Shown piece after piece: positions 17,347-26,089 of a stretch of DNA of 64,000 bases. Origin of the DNA: Chitinophaga sp. Ak27 (lineage in GTDB: Bacteria; Bacteroidota; Bacteroidia; Chitinophagales; Chitinophagaceae); the NCBI RefSeq assembly GCF_012726295.1, contig NZ_JABAOB010000006.1, positions 372,001 through 436,000 on the forward strand. Reading direction: 5' to 3'. The notes under the pieces are model-generated. The model saw nothing but the letters and a program-made list of their open reading frames with translations, was not told the origin of the DNA and made no database searches. Position numbers and translations under genes: made by a program. How positions within the stretch are numbered: the stretch's first letter is position 1; the number at the start of each line of letters is the position of its first letter.

Positions 17347-18482
17347 AGTAATTGCACCTGTTTTTGCAGCACTTCTTCATATAGCGCCTCATACCTTGGT
17401 ATGATATTGTCGATATGAAAACGTTGGGCCTGTTCCCATGCCCCCTGCCTTACCTGCTTCAGGAGGTTTTCATCTTTCAGCAACCGGATAGCGTGTGCAG
17501 CCATGCCTTCTACATCGCCCACATTGCTCATATAGCCGGTTTGTCCGGGGATATTGATTTCAGGCAACCCGCCTGCGTTGGAGGAGATTACTGGTACTTG
17601 TGCCGCCATGGCTTCCAATGCGGCCAACCCGAAGCTTTCATATTCTGAAGGCAGCAAAAACAGGTCGCTGATCGACATCACATCTTCTAATTGTTCCTGT
17701 TTTCCGACAAACCTTACATCCTCGCAGATGCCTAACTCACGGCAAAGGCATTCTATAGAAGGTCTGTCAGGGCCATCACCTACCAACAACAGTTTAGCAG
17801 GAATTTCCTGGCGCACCCGGGCAAATACTTTCACGACATCCGGTACCCGCTTCACTTTACGGAAGTTGGACACGTGCAGTAATATTTTTTCGCCATTAGG
17901 GGCAATTGCCTGCCTGAAATGAGGCAGTTCCCGGCGGCTGAAACGTTGGGTATCCACAAAGTTGTAGATCACCGATATGTCCTTTTCAATAGGGAAAGAC
18001 TTATAGGTTTCATCCCGCAGGTTTTCCGAAACGGCGGTAATAGCGTCGGATTCATTGATGGAGAAGGTAACTACCGGTTCATAGGTTTTGTCCTTGCCCA
18101 CCAGGGTAATGTCTGTACCGTGAAGCGTAGTAATAAAAGGCACTGTTCTGCCATGTTTTTTCACGATTTGTTTGGCCATATATGCGGTAGATGCATGTGG
18201 GATGGCGTAGTGTACATGCAACAGATCCAGTTTCTGGTTAATAATCACATCCACCATAGTACTGCTGAGAGCAGATTCATAGGGAGGAAAATCAAAAAGC
18301 GGATATGTAGGGACCTGTACTTCGTGATAATATATATTAGCGTGAAACGCGTTAAGCCTTACTGGTTGCTGGTAGGTGATAAAATGTACCATGTGGCCCT
18401 TATCTGCCAGGGCCTTACCCAGTTCGGTTGCCAATACACCACTACCACCGTAGGTAGGGTAACATACTATTCCTATGCGCAT
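17343..18482 (-). CDS. bshA: N-acetyl-alpha-D-glucosaminyl L-malate synthase BshA
   Basis: GT4-family glycosyltransferase that makes GlcNAc-malate, the first step of bacillithiol, the low-molecular-weight thiol of many Bacillota and Bacteroidota. The start MRIGIVCYPTYGGSGVLATE is diagnostic and fixes the ATG at 18482. The open frame upstream to 18590 is not coding-like. Further marks are FITTLHGTDITLVG, HVSNFRKVKRV and the nucleotide-sugar motif ESFGLAALEAMAAQVPV. It is 379 residues long, the normal length. bshB and bshC are not in the window. The 3' end overlaps the convergent EnvC-like gene by four bases. Confidence 0.93.
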   Translation of the reverse strand: MRIGIVCYPTYGGSGVLATELGKALADKGHMVHFITYQQPVRLNAFHANIYYHEVQVPTYPLFDFPPYESALSSTMVDVIINQKLDLLHVHYAIPHASTAYMAKQIVKKHGRTVPFITTLHGTDITLVGKDKTYEPVVTFSINESDAITAVSENLRDETYKSFPIEKDISVIYNFVDTQRFSRRELPHFRQAIAPNGEKILLHVSNFRKVKRVPDVVKVFARVRQEIPAKLLLVGDGPDRPSIECLCRELGICEDVRFVGKQEQLEDVMSISDLFLLPSEYESFGLAALEAMAAQVPVISSNAGGLPEINIPGQTGYMSNVGDVEGMAAHAIRLLKDENLLKQVRQGAWEQAQRFHIDNIIPRYEALYEEVLQKQVQLL

Positions 18483-18503
18483 GAGATGTTTTTTTGCATT
18501 CCG

Positions 18504-18511
18504 CAAAGGTA
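18504..18511 (-). promoter_or_regulatory. Bacteroidota -7 element (TACCTTTG on the minus strand) for bshA
   Basis: The plus strand reads caaaggta, an exact TAnnTTTG match in the bshA direction, 21 bases before its ATG. The predicted leader is about 14 bases. Confidence 0.55.
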
Positions 18512-18656
18512 CTAAAAAGCAGAAAGGATACAGCATAGGCCAAAGCCAGCCGGGATGCAGGGATAGGCAATCGGCTATTGCCGGCCTCACCTCGATAGCT
18601 TTATGCTTTACTCCTGCGGCTTTTTTAGTAGTTTTAACGATAAATTAACCTGCTGC

Positions 18657-20030
18657 ATGAAAAAGTTTATAATGCCGATTTTAGTGGCCTTTTCCCTTCC
18701 TGTTGTTGCCCAGAGCCAGGAAAAGGACTCCCTCACATTAAGAAGGCTGGCGGATGAAGTACTCACGCATAGTACAGCATACGACAACCTGCACACCTTA
18801 ACCAAGAAGGTAGGTGGCCGCCTGGCAGGATCCTCCCAGATGGTAAAAGCCGAACAATGGGGCGTGAAAGCCTTGAAGGCTGCCGGAGCAGATACCGTAT
18901 ATCTCCAGGAATGCATGGTGCCTCATTGGGTAAGAGGCGCTGCCGAAGAAGCCCGTATTATATCGAAGCGGCGCGATTTCATTCCCCCGCTGAATGTACT
19001 GGCTTTGGGAAATTCCGTAGGCAGCGGACCTTCCGGTGTAACAGCCGAAGTGCTGGAAGTAGCTTCTTTCGATGACCTGGAGGCCAAAAAAGACCAGGTT
19101 AAAGGGAAGATTGTTTTTTATAACTATCATTTCAATCCCACTTTTATCAAAACGTTCCATTCCTATAGGGACGCCGTACAATATCGTGGCCAGGGCGCCA
19201 GCCGTGCAGCTAAATACGGTGCAGTTGCTGTCATTGTTCGTTCTATGAGCCATGCAGCCAATAATTTCCCCCACACAGGCGCTATGGCATATGATAGTGC
19301 CTACCCTAAGATCCCGGCGGTGGCTATCGGACTGGAAGATGCCGACCGTTTGAGTCAGCGGCTGAAAGATGATGTTGATGCGAAGGTGTTCCTGCGTACC
19401 AATTGCGTGATGCTGAAAGATACTATTGGCCATAACGTAATCGGGGAACTACGGGGTAGTAAGTATCCTGATCAGTACATCACGGTAGGCGGCCATCTTG
19501 ATTCCTGGGACGTGGCGGAAGGCGCCCACGACGATGGCACCGGCTGTGTGCAGTCTATAGAAGTGCTGCGTGCTTTCAAAGCAACAGGAATAAAACCGGA
19601 ACGTACCCTTCGGGTAGTATTATTTGCCAATGAAGAAAACGGAACGCGGGGTGGCCGTAAGTACGCGGAAGTAGCCAAAGCACGCCAGGAAAAACATATC
19701 TTCGCGTTGGAAAGCGATGCAGGCGGCTTTACGCCACGTGGCTTTACCACTACGATGGATGCTGCCGAAAAAGCAAAGATGGATAGCTGGAAACCCTTAT
19801 TTGCACCCTATGGCATATACGATTTTGAAGAACCCGGTGGGGGCGTAGATGTGGGACAATTGCACGAAGCATTAGGAACACCGATGGCTGAACTTTCTCC
19901 TGATTCGCAGCGTTATTTCGATATTCATCATGCAGCTAATGATGTATTCGAAAACGTGAATAAAAGGGAACTGGAGCTAGGTGCTTTTGGTATGGCTGCT
20001 TTAATTTACCTTGTAGATCTGAATTTCTGA
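18657..20030 (+). CDS. Secreted M28 family zinc aminopeptidase
   Basis: Predicted periplasmic or secreted exopeptidase of the M28 family. The ATG at 18657 starts a signal peptide (MKKFIMPILVAFSLPVVAQS), and the upstream part of the frame is discarded. A PA-like insertion lies around residues 110-230. The dizinc site is clear: HLDSWD, AHDDGTG, the catalytic glutamates in NEENGTRGG, ESDAGG and the last histidine in DIHHAANDVF. The length of 457 residues is usual for this subgroup. It diverges from bshA, and a small membrane-anchored protein follows after 23 bases. Confidence 0.92.
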   Translation: MKKFIMPILVAFSLPVVAQSQEKDSLTLRRLADEVLTHSTAYDNLHTLTKKVGGRLAGSSQMVKAEQWGVKALKAAGADTVYLQECMVPHWVRGAAEEARIISKRRDFIPPLNVLALGNSVGSGPSGVTAEVLEVASFDDLEAKKDQVKGKIVFYNYHFNPTFIKTFHSYRDAVQYRGQGASRAAKYGAVAVIVRSMSHAANNFPHTGAMAYDSAYPKIPAVAIGLEDADRLSQRLKDDVDAKVFLRTNCVMLKDTIGHNVIGELRGSKYPDQYITVGGHLDSWDVAEGAHDDGTGCVQSIEVLRAFKATGIKPERTLRVVLFANEENGTRGGRKYAEVAKARQEKHIFALESDAGGFTPRGFTTTMDAAEKAKMDSWKPLFAPYGIYDFEEPGGGVDVGQLHEALGTPMAELSPDSQRYFDIHHAANDVFENVNKRELELGAFGMAALIYLVDLNF

Positions 20031-20053
20031 TTATCCACTACTAAAATATACTT

Positions 20054-20446
20054 ATGGGTCGTTTTGTCTTTATTGTTGTTTCTATTATTATACTGGTATT
20101 GGGAGGCATATTCTTCTATAAATACTATTTCGTTTTCGGACAGGGAGTAAAGGCAGGCGAGCTTAATTATTTTGTGCAGAAAGGATATGTCTTTAAAACC
20201 TACGAGGGCAAATTGATCCAGTCTGGTTATCGTGGTAAAGTAGCAGGAACTATTCAGTCCAATGAATTTCAGTTTTCGGTGGCCAGCGAACGTATTGCCC
20301 AGCAGTTAATGACCGCCAGCGGCAAAGTGGTAGAGCTGCACTATAAAGAATACCTGGGCGCTATTCCCTGGAGAGGCTACAGCCCCTTTATTGTAGATAG
20401 TATTATTTCTATCACCAACCCGGGCCCTCAGAACCTGGTTCCTTAA
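20054..20446 (+). CDS. Conserved small membrane-anchored protein of unknown function
   Basis: A 130-residue protein with one N-terminal membrane segment (residues 4-26, FVFIVVSIIILVLGGIFFY) and a soluble part outside or inside the membrane. Visible conserved-looking stretches are KAGELNYFVQKGYVFKTYEG and HYKEYLGAIPWRG. I recognise this type from other Bacteroidota but know no function, and it has no enzyme motif I can name. It probably shares a transcript with the M28 peptidase and ends at a perfect 20-bp terminator. Confidence 0.75.
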   Translation: MGRFVFIVVSIIILVLGGIFFYKYYFVFGQGVKAGELNYFVQKGYVFKTYEGKLIQSGYRGKVAGTIQSNEFQFSVASERIAQQLMTASGKVVELHYKEYLGAIPWRGYSPFIVDSIISITNPGPQNLVP

Positions 20447-20459
20447 AATAAAAATATCA

Positions 20460-20509
20460 CCCAAAAAAAATGCTGCAGCTCATTTCATGGCTGCAGCATT
20501 TTTTTTGGG
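20460..20509. terminator. Bidirectional terminator, perfect 20-bp arms
   Basis: Arms 20460-20479 and 20490-20509 are exact reverse complements (core tgctgcagc flanked by eight A or T) with a ten-base loop. The hairpin serves the small membrane protein on the plus strand and the methyltransferase on the minus strand. Confidence 0.9.
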
Positions 20510-20530
20510 CGAGCAGGAATGCATTGCGCC

Positions 20531-21238
20531 CTATCCCGCCTGTATAAGGAATATAGCAGGTCTTTTATGGAGATCTGGTAATTGTTTTTTCCATTCTTTC
20601 ACGGTCTTGGTCTTGATGTATTCTGTAGGTGCGGTAATATCCGCCGCCACGCATACGCGGGTCCCGTCTTTACAGTTATCTACTATATCCTTCAACAGCT
20701 GGTTATTACGGTAAGGCGCTTCAATAAAGAGTTGGGTTTGTTGCTTCCGTTCAGAGGTGGTTTCCAGCTCCCGGATGGTTTTGATTCTCTCAGGACCCTT
20801 AACAGGCAGGTAGCCTACAAACTGAAAGTTTTGCCCATTCATACCGGAGGCCATTAGCGCCAGCAGCATAGAGTTGGGCCCGATCATCGGGATGATCCGG
20901 GCATCGATGCTGTGGGCCATTTGCACTACCAGGTGTCCGGGATCCGCAATGGCAGGGCATCCCGCCTCACTTAGTATCCCGATATCTTTACCTTCCAACA
21001 GTAATTTCCGGCCAATGGTTACATCTGGTGGCTGATTTTCATTCATGATCAGCAGTTGGAGGGCATCTATATTAATATTTCTGTCGAGCGCTTTTAAATA
21101 GCGCCGGGCAGTACGTTCATTTTCTACATAAAAAACCGATAGCCGCTGTACAATCACTGTTACATAGGCCGGGATGCTGAATAAGGCATCAGGACTCAAC
21201 ACGGTAGGAACAAGGTACACATTGCCAGGAGTATTCAT
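20531..21238 (-). CDS. RsmI-like SAM-dependent methyltransferase (tetrapyrrole-methylase fold)
   Basis: The protein has the fold of RsmI, which 2'-O-methylates C1402 of 16S rRNA. Matching features are GILSEAGCPAIADPGHLVV, IGPNSMLLALMASGM, FVGYLP, and FIEAPYRNNQLL. At 235 residues it is shorter than typical RsmI and lacks a C-terminal domain. The usual N-terminal loop (ATPIGNLxD) is replaced by VPTVLSPDA. It may be a diverged paralogue with another target. The start ATG lies directly against the stop of the EI24 gene upstream, so the two are co-transcribed. Confidence 0.85.
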   Translation of the reverse strand: MNTPGNVYLVPTVLSPDALFSIPAYVTVIVQRLSVFYVENERTARRYLKALDRNINIDALQLLIMNENQPPDVTIGRKLLLEGKDIGILSEAGCPAIADPGHLVVQMAHSIDARIIPMIGPNSMLLALMASGMNGQNFQFVGYLPVKGPERIKTIRELETTSERKQQTQLFIEAPYRNNQLLKDIVDNCKDGTRVCVAADITAPTEYIKTKTVKEWKKQLPDLHKRPAIFLIQAG

Positions 21239-22003
21239 TTATCGCAGTTTTTTATTTTGTAAGTCAATAGTGGCGGCAATTACAGCGTACGACGGCGCCA
21301 GCATCCAGCCCACCACCGGGATCAGCATAAACAGGTAAAACACCATGCCATTACCAATGGCCATGCCCCTGTGCTGGCGTATAAATGCAATGCTTTGTGA
21401 CATATTTAAGCGATGTCTTTCACAACTATAATCCATCATGGCAAAGCCGTAAAAATAGCTCTCTACAAAAAAACTGATCATGGGGATCAACCAGCCTACA
21501 ACCGGAATAAAAGATACCAGCAGCAATACCAGGATCGCAGCAGTTTGGTAAACGATGTTACGGCACGACATCTTAACGCCCCGGATGATATCCTGGCCCA
21601 GCTGTGACCAGCTGAATGGAAACTCTTTGTATTCCAGGATGGCCTCTGTTTTTTCTGATAAATAAGAGAATACCGGTGAGGCCACTATCAAAAACAAGTA
21701 TTTGAAGTAAGAGAAATACCAGAATACAAAGACTATCCTCACAGAAAAAGCTACGAGGATAAAAAGAAAACTAATCCAACTGCTTTCCAGGTCCTGTACC
21801 CACTCGGTGATATGCAGCAATTTGGTCAGGTACTCTACAAAATCCCCGGAATATCCCCATACAAAGTAAAACCCCGTAAAAAAAAGCAAGCAGTAAATAA
21901 TGCCCGGTATCAGTATCCATTTCCATAATTTATGCTGCATGATAAACTGGTGGGCCTTTCCATATGATTGAACAGCCGACAGTACTTCTCTGAATGAAAA
22001 CAA
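21239..22003 (-). CDS. EI24/CysZ-like integral membrane protein
   Basis: A 254-residue protein with about five hydrophobic spans (for example LIPGIIYCLLFFTGFYFVW and AAILVLLLVSFIPVVGWLIP). The repeated IPVVGW turns near residues 165 and 228 and the overall pattern fit the EI24 domain family, which includes the sulfate permease CysZ. Transport of sulfate is not shown by the sequence or by neighbours. It is directly followed (zero gap) by the RsmI-like methyltransferase, a pairing for which I can offer no mechanism. Confidence 0.78.
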   Translation of the reverse strand: MFSFREVLSAVQSYGKAHQFIMQHKLWKWILIPGIIYCLLFFTGFYFVWGYSGDFVEYLTKLLHITEWVQDLESSWISFLFILVAFSVRIVFVFWYFSYFKYLFLIVASPVFSYLSEKTEAILEYKEFPFSWSQLGQDIIRGVKMSCRNIVYQTAAILVLLLVSFIPVVGWLIPMISFFVESYFYGFAMMDYSCERHRLNMSQSIAFIRQHRGMAIGNGMVFYLFMLIPVVGWMLAPSYAVIAATIDLQNKKLR

Positions 22004-22092
22004 CGCCTGAATTTTTTAGTGTAACTAAATGTTTTATGAAAGAGCAACGAAACTAAGGCAAAAATATTTTAAATGTGAGCATAAAGCTGCAG

Positions 22093-22185
22093 GCACAAAG
22101 CAAAAAGCTATTATGGAGAATGATATTGGCGAATATTTAACAATATCGCAGCAGTCATTCTCCATAATAGCTTTTTGCTTTGCGC
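22093..22185. repeat. 93-bp palindromic intergenic repeat, copy 1
   Basis: Outer arms of 31 bases (22093-22123 and 22155-22185) pair with a single mismatch, and an inner hairpin (gcgaatatt / aatatcgc) fills the loop. The outer arm contains gcaaaaagctatt. A diverged copy lies at 46299-46389, also just behind a gene. It lies downstream of porP/sprF on the minus strand and could terminate it. REP-like or MITE-like origin is possible. Confidence 0.8.
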
Positions 22186-22194
22186 TTCCGGCTC

Positions 22195-23208
22195 TTAGAA
22201 GCGCGGACAAAGCGTCTTATACTTGTTATTTTCGTTCCTGGTGTGAATATAGATCAGTGAAATCTCGAAGCCTCCCCTGTAATTGGAGGCTGGTTTCAGG
22301 GTAGAAACGTTGGTATCATAAGTGAGCCCCAGCTGGAAACCCTTGTATTCCAGGCCCACATAGGGAATAACGGCGTCTTTAAGACGGTACCAGCTACCTA
22401 CGTAAAAAGTAGTAGGCTGATCATCCACATCGCTGAGGGAGAAGCCATAAGCGCCGCCAAACGTAAATTCAGTAGCTGTGCTTTGTTTCATGTACAGAAT
22501 ACTGGTATGAAAGCGGTCTTTCCCGTTTACCGGTACAGACCCCCCGCCATGCACGGTCCAGCGATAGCTGAGCCGGTTCTGGGTCAGGTTCATGAACGAC
22601 TCGGTAGGCTGGGTAATATGATAATAGGAGGCGCCCAGGTAAATATTGGACGATTCCCCGATTAAACCGTTGTACAGGATCCCCACGTTGGGATCGAAAT
22701 AGGAAATTTTCGGATTTACCAGCGTTTCATTACTTGGAATAGACGGGTTATAACCGTTGTTATCTATTTGATTCTCAAATTGTAATTTAGTATTATCAAT
22801 CCTTTTCTGCACTAGCGTTCCCTGCAAACCTATGGCAAGGGTATGATTACCTTCTGGATCCAGGCCCTTATGATAGGCTGTGCTGAACGAAAGATAAGTA
22901 GAAGTTAATGCCCCGCCACCGCTTCTGTCATACATGGCCTGGAGCCCAACGCCCCAGATATCTGTATAGGAAATAACGTTCTTAAGTATCCCGAAATCAA
23001 TGGCAGCTGTCCCGGTAATGAAAGGAGAGGCAATACTGCTCCATTGGGACCGGTAGTTGCCGGATAAGCGGTAATCTCCTGAAAATAAGCCGGTAAATGC
23101 TGGGTTAAGCGTAAGCGGTGAGGCAAAAAATTGCGAAAAGTGCGGATCTTGCGCCCTTAAAGGATTAAAATAAAGTAATATGGTCAAGAATAGTAAAGCT
23201 CTTTTCAT
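22195..23208 (-). CDS. PorP/SprF family type IX secretion outer-membrane protein
   Basis: Outer-membrane beta-barrel of the PorP/SprF family, thought to work with T9SS cargo and with surface adhesins in gliding. A signal peptide (MKRALLFLTILLYFNPLRAQ) is followed directly by the family signature DPHFSQFFASPLTLNPAFTG. The last residues, NNKYKTLCPRF, match the conserved CPRF-type end. It is 337 residues long. Many Bacteroidota carry several copies, each beside a large adhesin. Here no large adhesin gene is adjacent, so this may be a stand-alone paralogue and the specific name PorP or SprF is left open. Confidence 0.92.
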   Translation of the reverse strand: MKRALLFLTILLYFNPLRAQDPHFSQFFASPLTLNPAFTGLFSGDYRLSGNYRSQWSSIASPFITGTAAIDFGILKNVISYTDIWGVGLQAMYDRSGGGALTSTYLSFSTAYHKGLDPEGNHTLAIGLQGTLVQKRIDNTKLQFENQIDNNGYNPSIPSNETLVNPKISYFDPNVGILYNGLIGESSNIYLGASYYHITQPTESFMNLTQNRLSYRWTVHGGGSVPVNGKDRFHTSILYMKQSTATEFTFGGAYGFSLSDVDDQPTTFYVGSWYRLKDAVIPYVGLEYKGFQLGLTYDTNVSTLKPASNYRGGFEISLIYIHTRNENNKYKTLCPRF

Positions 23209-23310
23209 AGTAGTAAAGCTTAAAGCATAGGGTAGTTATGCAATGTCGGTGAAGGTACATTAATTAGTTCATATCGCAAATTAAATTCATGTATAAAAAG
23301 CCGCTGACAT

Positions 23311-23361
23311 AAAAAAGCGAATAGCAGCAGTACCCATTAAAGATACAAAACTGCTATTCGC
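23311..23361 (-). terminator. Terminator after upp (minus strand)
   Basis: Arms of 11 bases (gcgaatagcag at 23317-23327 and its complement at 23351-23361) enclose a 23-base loop. On the minus strand the stem ends in six T. It lies 19 bases beyond the upp stop. Confidence 0.8.
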
Positions 23362-23379
23362 AAAACGATTTTATTGTGA

Positions 23380-24033
23380 CTATTGTTGCAATTTATTTCC
23401 GAAGGCCAGATCGCCTGCATCTCCAAGACCTGGTACGATATACCCCTTGGCGGTCAGTTCATCGTCAATATCACCTGCCCAGATGGTCAGATTAGCGTTC
23501 GTATTACGCAGCACATATTCTATCCCCACAGTACAGGCAATAGCCACCACCAGGTGAATATGACTGGGTTTCCCAATGGCTTCCAGGTGCTCGATGGTTT
23601 TTACCAGCGAGGCGCCGGTAGCCAGCATGGGATCTGAAAGAATTAGCACCTGCCCGTCGATAGATGGGGTACTAACATATTCCAGGCTGATATCAAAAGA
23701 GCCATCGTGGTTATGTTTACGGTAAGCTGAGATAAACGCATGATCTGCCTTGTCGAAATAATGCAGTAATCCCTGATGCAGGGCCAAGCCTGCGCGTAAA
23801 ATAGTGGCCAGTACCGGCTGCGCCTTCAGTATTCGACAGGTAGCAATACCCATTGGGGTAGTCACCTCCTTGTCTTCGTAATCCAGCGTTTTACTGATCT
23901 CATAAGCCGCCACTTCCCCTAGTCGCTCCAAATTACGCCGGAAGCGCATACGGTCTGTTTGAACCTCCACATTCCTGATCTCGCTTAACCATTCTCCAAC
24001 CAACGAATTGGTTTCACTTAAATTGATAATCAT
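23380..24033 (-). CDS. upp: Uracil phosphoribosyltransferase
   Basis: Pyrimidine salvage enzyme that joins uracil to PRPP to give UMP. The PRPP loop is LILSDPMLATGASLV, and the C-terminal uracil-binding segment is DDELTAKGYIVPGLGDAGD, both typical. The ATG at 24033 (MIINLSETNSL) is preferred to a TTG two codons upstream. The length is 217 residues. It follows the VWA-domain gene on the same strand after about 40 bases but may have its own promoter. It has no functional link to its neighbours that I can see. Confidence 0.95.
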   Translation of the reverse strand: MIINLSETNSLVGEWLSEIRNVEVQTDRMRFRRNLERLGEVAAYEISKTLDYEDKEVTTPMGIATCRILKAQPVLATILRAGLALHQGLLHYFDKADHAFISAYRKHNHDGSFDISLEYVSTPSIDGQVLILSDPMLATGASLVKTIEHLEAIGKPSHIHLVVAIACTVGIEYVLRNTNANLTIWAGDIDDELTAKGYIVPGLGDAGDLAFGNKLQQ

Positions 24034-24075
24034 GAGCAATCCCTTTGAGGCCGCAAATTACCGAAAAATAGTGAA

Positions 24076-25989
24076 CTACTCTTGCTCGTCCTTGTCCAGT
24101 AATTTGGCTTTCTTTACCAGCTGTATAAATTCAGCCCGGTATCCTTCTTTGTCCTCTCCCCGCGCGGTGCCCGCCCACGACAACACCTGGTCGTAGGTAG
24201 CCGTACCTGCAAAGGCAGAACGCCTCAGCAACTGGCCAAAAGCGGCTACTGCGCTAGCCATCCGGAAGTCTTCCGGTGCAGCGCCAATTTCCTGGTTATC
24301 ATAAGGCAGCACCTTTTCCATTAACTGGCTCTTTTCTGCAGTAGGCTCTTTGTAGCGTAATTTTACGGTCAACACCTCTTTCTGGTTACCTACTATCTTA
24401 CCTTGCTGGTATTTCAACGGATCTACCCAGTTCACGTTTTCCCCTTTCTTACCGGTAGGTATCAGCTCATACAGTGCGGTCACGGTGTGCCCCACGCCCA
24501 TATCGCCGGCATCTTTCTTATCGTTGTTAAAATCTTCGTTCTGCAATATCCTGTTTTCATAACCTACTAACCGGTAAGCCTGCACGAAGCTGGGATTGAA
24601 TTCAACCTGCAGTTTTACGTCTTTGGCCACGGTAAACAGGGTACCTCCAAACTCGGTTACAAACGTTCTGCGGGCTTCCTCGAAATTATCAATATATGCA
24701 TAGTTGCCGTTGCCTTTGTCGGCCAGCAGTTCCATGGTGTTATCTTTTAAATTACCCATGCCAAAACCGAGTACAGACAAGAAGATTCCTTTCTGCCTTT
24801 CATTTTCTATCAGGCGGGTCAATGCTCCCTCACTGGAGATACCCACGTTGAAATCGCCGTCTGTAGCCAATATTACCCGGGTATTGCTGTTTTCTTTGCG
24901 AAGCTTCCCTGCAATGTCATAGGCTAGTTGTATGCCGGCGCCACCGGCAGTAGAGCCGCCAGCCTGTAGTTCATCGAGGGCCGACAGTATACGTTGCTTG
25001 TTGTTGCCGCTGGTAGGCGGCAATACCACGCCGGCAGCGCCTGCATATACCACAATGGCTACTTTGTCCTGCGGGCGTAATTGTTCTGTCAATACCCGGA
25101 AGGCTTTTTTAACCAATGGAAGCTTATTTTCTTCATCCATAGATCCCGAAACATCCAGCAGGAACACAAGGTTGGTGGGAGGAAGATCTTTAGTATCTAC
25201 CTGTTTGCTTTTCAGGGCCACGCGCACCAGCTGGTGACCGGTATTCCAGGGACAGATGGCCATATCGGTGTAAATGGCCACCGGGTCTTTGCCGGTAGGA
25301 GCTTTGTAGCCGTAATCGAAGTAATTGATCATTTCTTCTACTCTGACCGCATCCGGTGGTGGCATTTCGCCGTTGTTAAGGAAACGGCGCAAATTGCTGT
25401 AAGAAGCCCGGTCCACATCTATACTGAAGGTGCTCAATGGCTGATCTGTTACCGCATGGAAGATATTTTCGTTGATAGGGCTGTAAGCTTCTGTGTTGGA
25501 AGATGGATATGAAACGCGGGCACTACCGGCGGCTACACCCGATATCACCATCTCATAATTCTGCGCAGCCACCATATTACGTTTGGGAGCAGTAAATTTA
25601 ACGGTAGGCGCCGGGGGCGGTGCTGGCGGCTCTCCACAGATGACCGCATCCTGCATTATATACCGGCTCCTGTCTTTCGCTAGCCGTTGCAGCAGATGGA
25701 GGGTAACATTGACAGCGGTCTGTTTGTCGCTTACAGTGAGTGTTACTACTTTGTAATTAGTGGCGCTGATTTCCAGCGTAACTTTTCCCACAGGGACTTT
25801 CAGGCTAAAATGCCCTTTGGCATCAGAAGCTGTCATCACATCTGTATTTTTTATCCGGACTACAGCATTGGCTACAGGCTGATTACCTGCGCTTTCTTTT
25901 ACGGTACCAGTGATAGTGCGAGGCTGCCGGGCGGATACGGTGAGCGCTACTAGGCAGTGGAGTAATAGCAGAGCAAGATATTTTTTCAT
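24076..25989 (-). CDS. Secreted VWA-domain protein with carboxypeptidase-regulatory-like N-terminus (YfbK type)
   Basis: A 637-residue exported protein. A signal peptide (MKKYLALLLLHCLVALTVSA) is followed by a carboxypeptidase D regulatory-like beta domain (about residues 23-98, TITGTVKESAG to VTLHLLQ), a Pro-rich linker, the YfbK-type N-terminal segment (STFSIDVDRASYSNLRRFL), a von Willebrand A domain with a complete MIDAS start D279-V-S-G-S-M, and a C-terminal domain of the DUF3520 kind. The ATG at 25989 is chosen because the upstream open frame is not coding-like. Such proteins bind ligands through a metal ion, but no partner is known here. It diverges from anmK. Confidence 0.88.
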   Translation of the reverse strand: MKKYLALLLLHCLVALTVSARQPRTITGTVKESAGNQPVANAVVRIKNTDVMTASDAKGHFSLKVPVGKVTLEISATNYKVVTLTVSDKQTAVNVTLHLLQRLAKDRSRYIMQDAVICGEPPAPPPAPTVKFTAPKRNMVAAQNYEMVISGVAAGSARVSYPSSNTEAYSPINENIFHAVTDQPLSTFSIDVDRASYSNLRRFLNNGEMPPPDAVRVEEMINYFDYGYKAPTGKDPVAIYTDMAICPWNTGHQLVRVALKSKQVDTKDLPPTNLVFLLDVSGSMDEENKLPLVKKAFRVLTEQLRPQDKVAIVVYAGAAGVVLPPTSGNNKQRILSALDELQAGGSTAGGAGIQLAYDIAGKLRKENSNTRVILATDGDFNVGISSEGALTRLIENERQKGIFLSVLGFGMGNLKDNTMELLADKGNGNYAYIDNFEEARRTFVTEFGGTLFTVAKDVKLQVEFNPSFVQAYRLVGYENRILQNEDFNNDKKDAGDMGVGHTVTALYELIPTGKKGENVNWVDPLKYQQGKIVGNQKEVLTVKLRYKEPTAEKSQLMEKVLPYDNQEIGAAPEDFRMASAVAAFGQLLRRSAFAGTATYDQVLSWAGTARGEDKEGYRAEFIQLVKKAKLLDKDEQE

Positions 25990-26066
25990 GGCGATATTGT
26001 TTTCTGCCAATAGGATGGCATCCATGTGGCCGTTTCCATAAATCAGGAAAAAAAATATTTTAAAAC

Positions 26067-26074
26067 TACCTTTG
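26067..26074 (+). promoter_or_regulatory. Bacteroidota -7 element TACCTTTG upstream of anmK
   Basis: An exact TAnnTTTG match lies 15 bases before the anmK ATG at 26090, which predicts a leader of about eight bases. No clear -33 element is visible. Confidence 0.5.
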
Positions 26075-26089
26075 CTGAAATTTTTTGAG

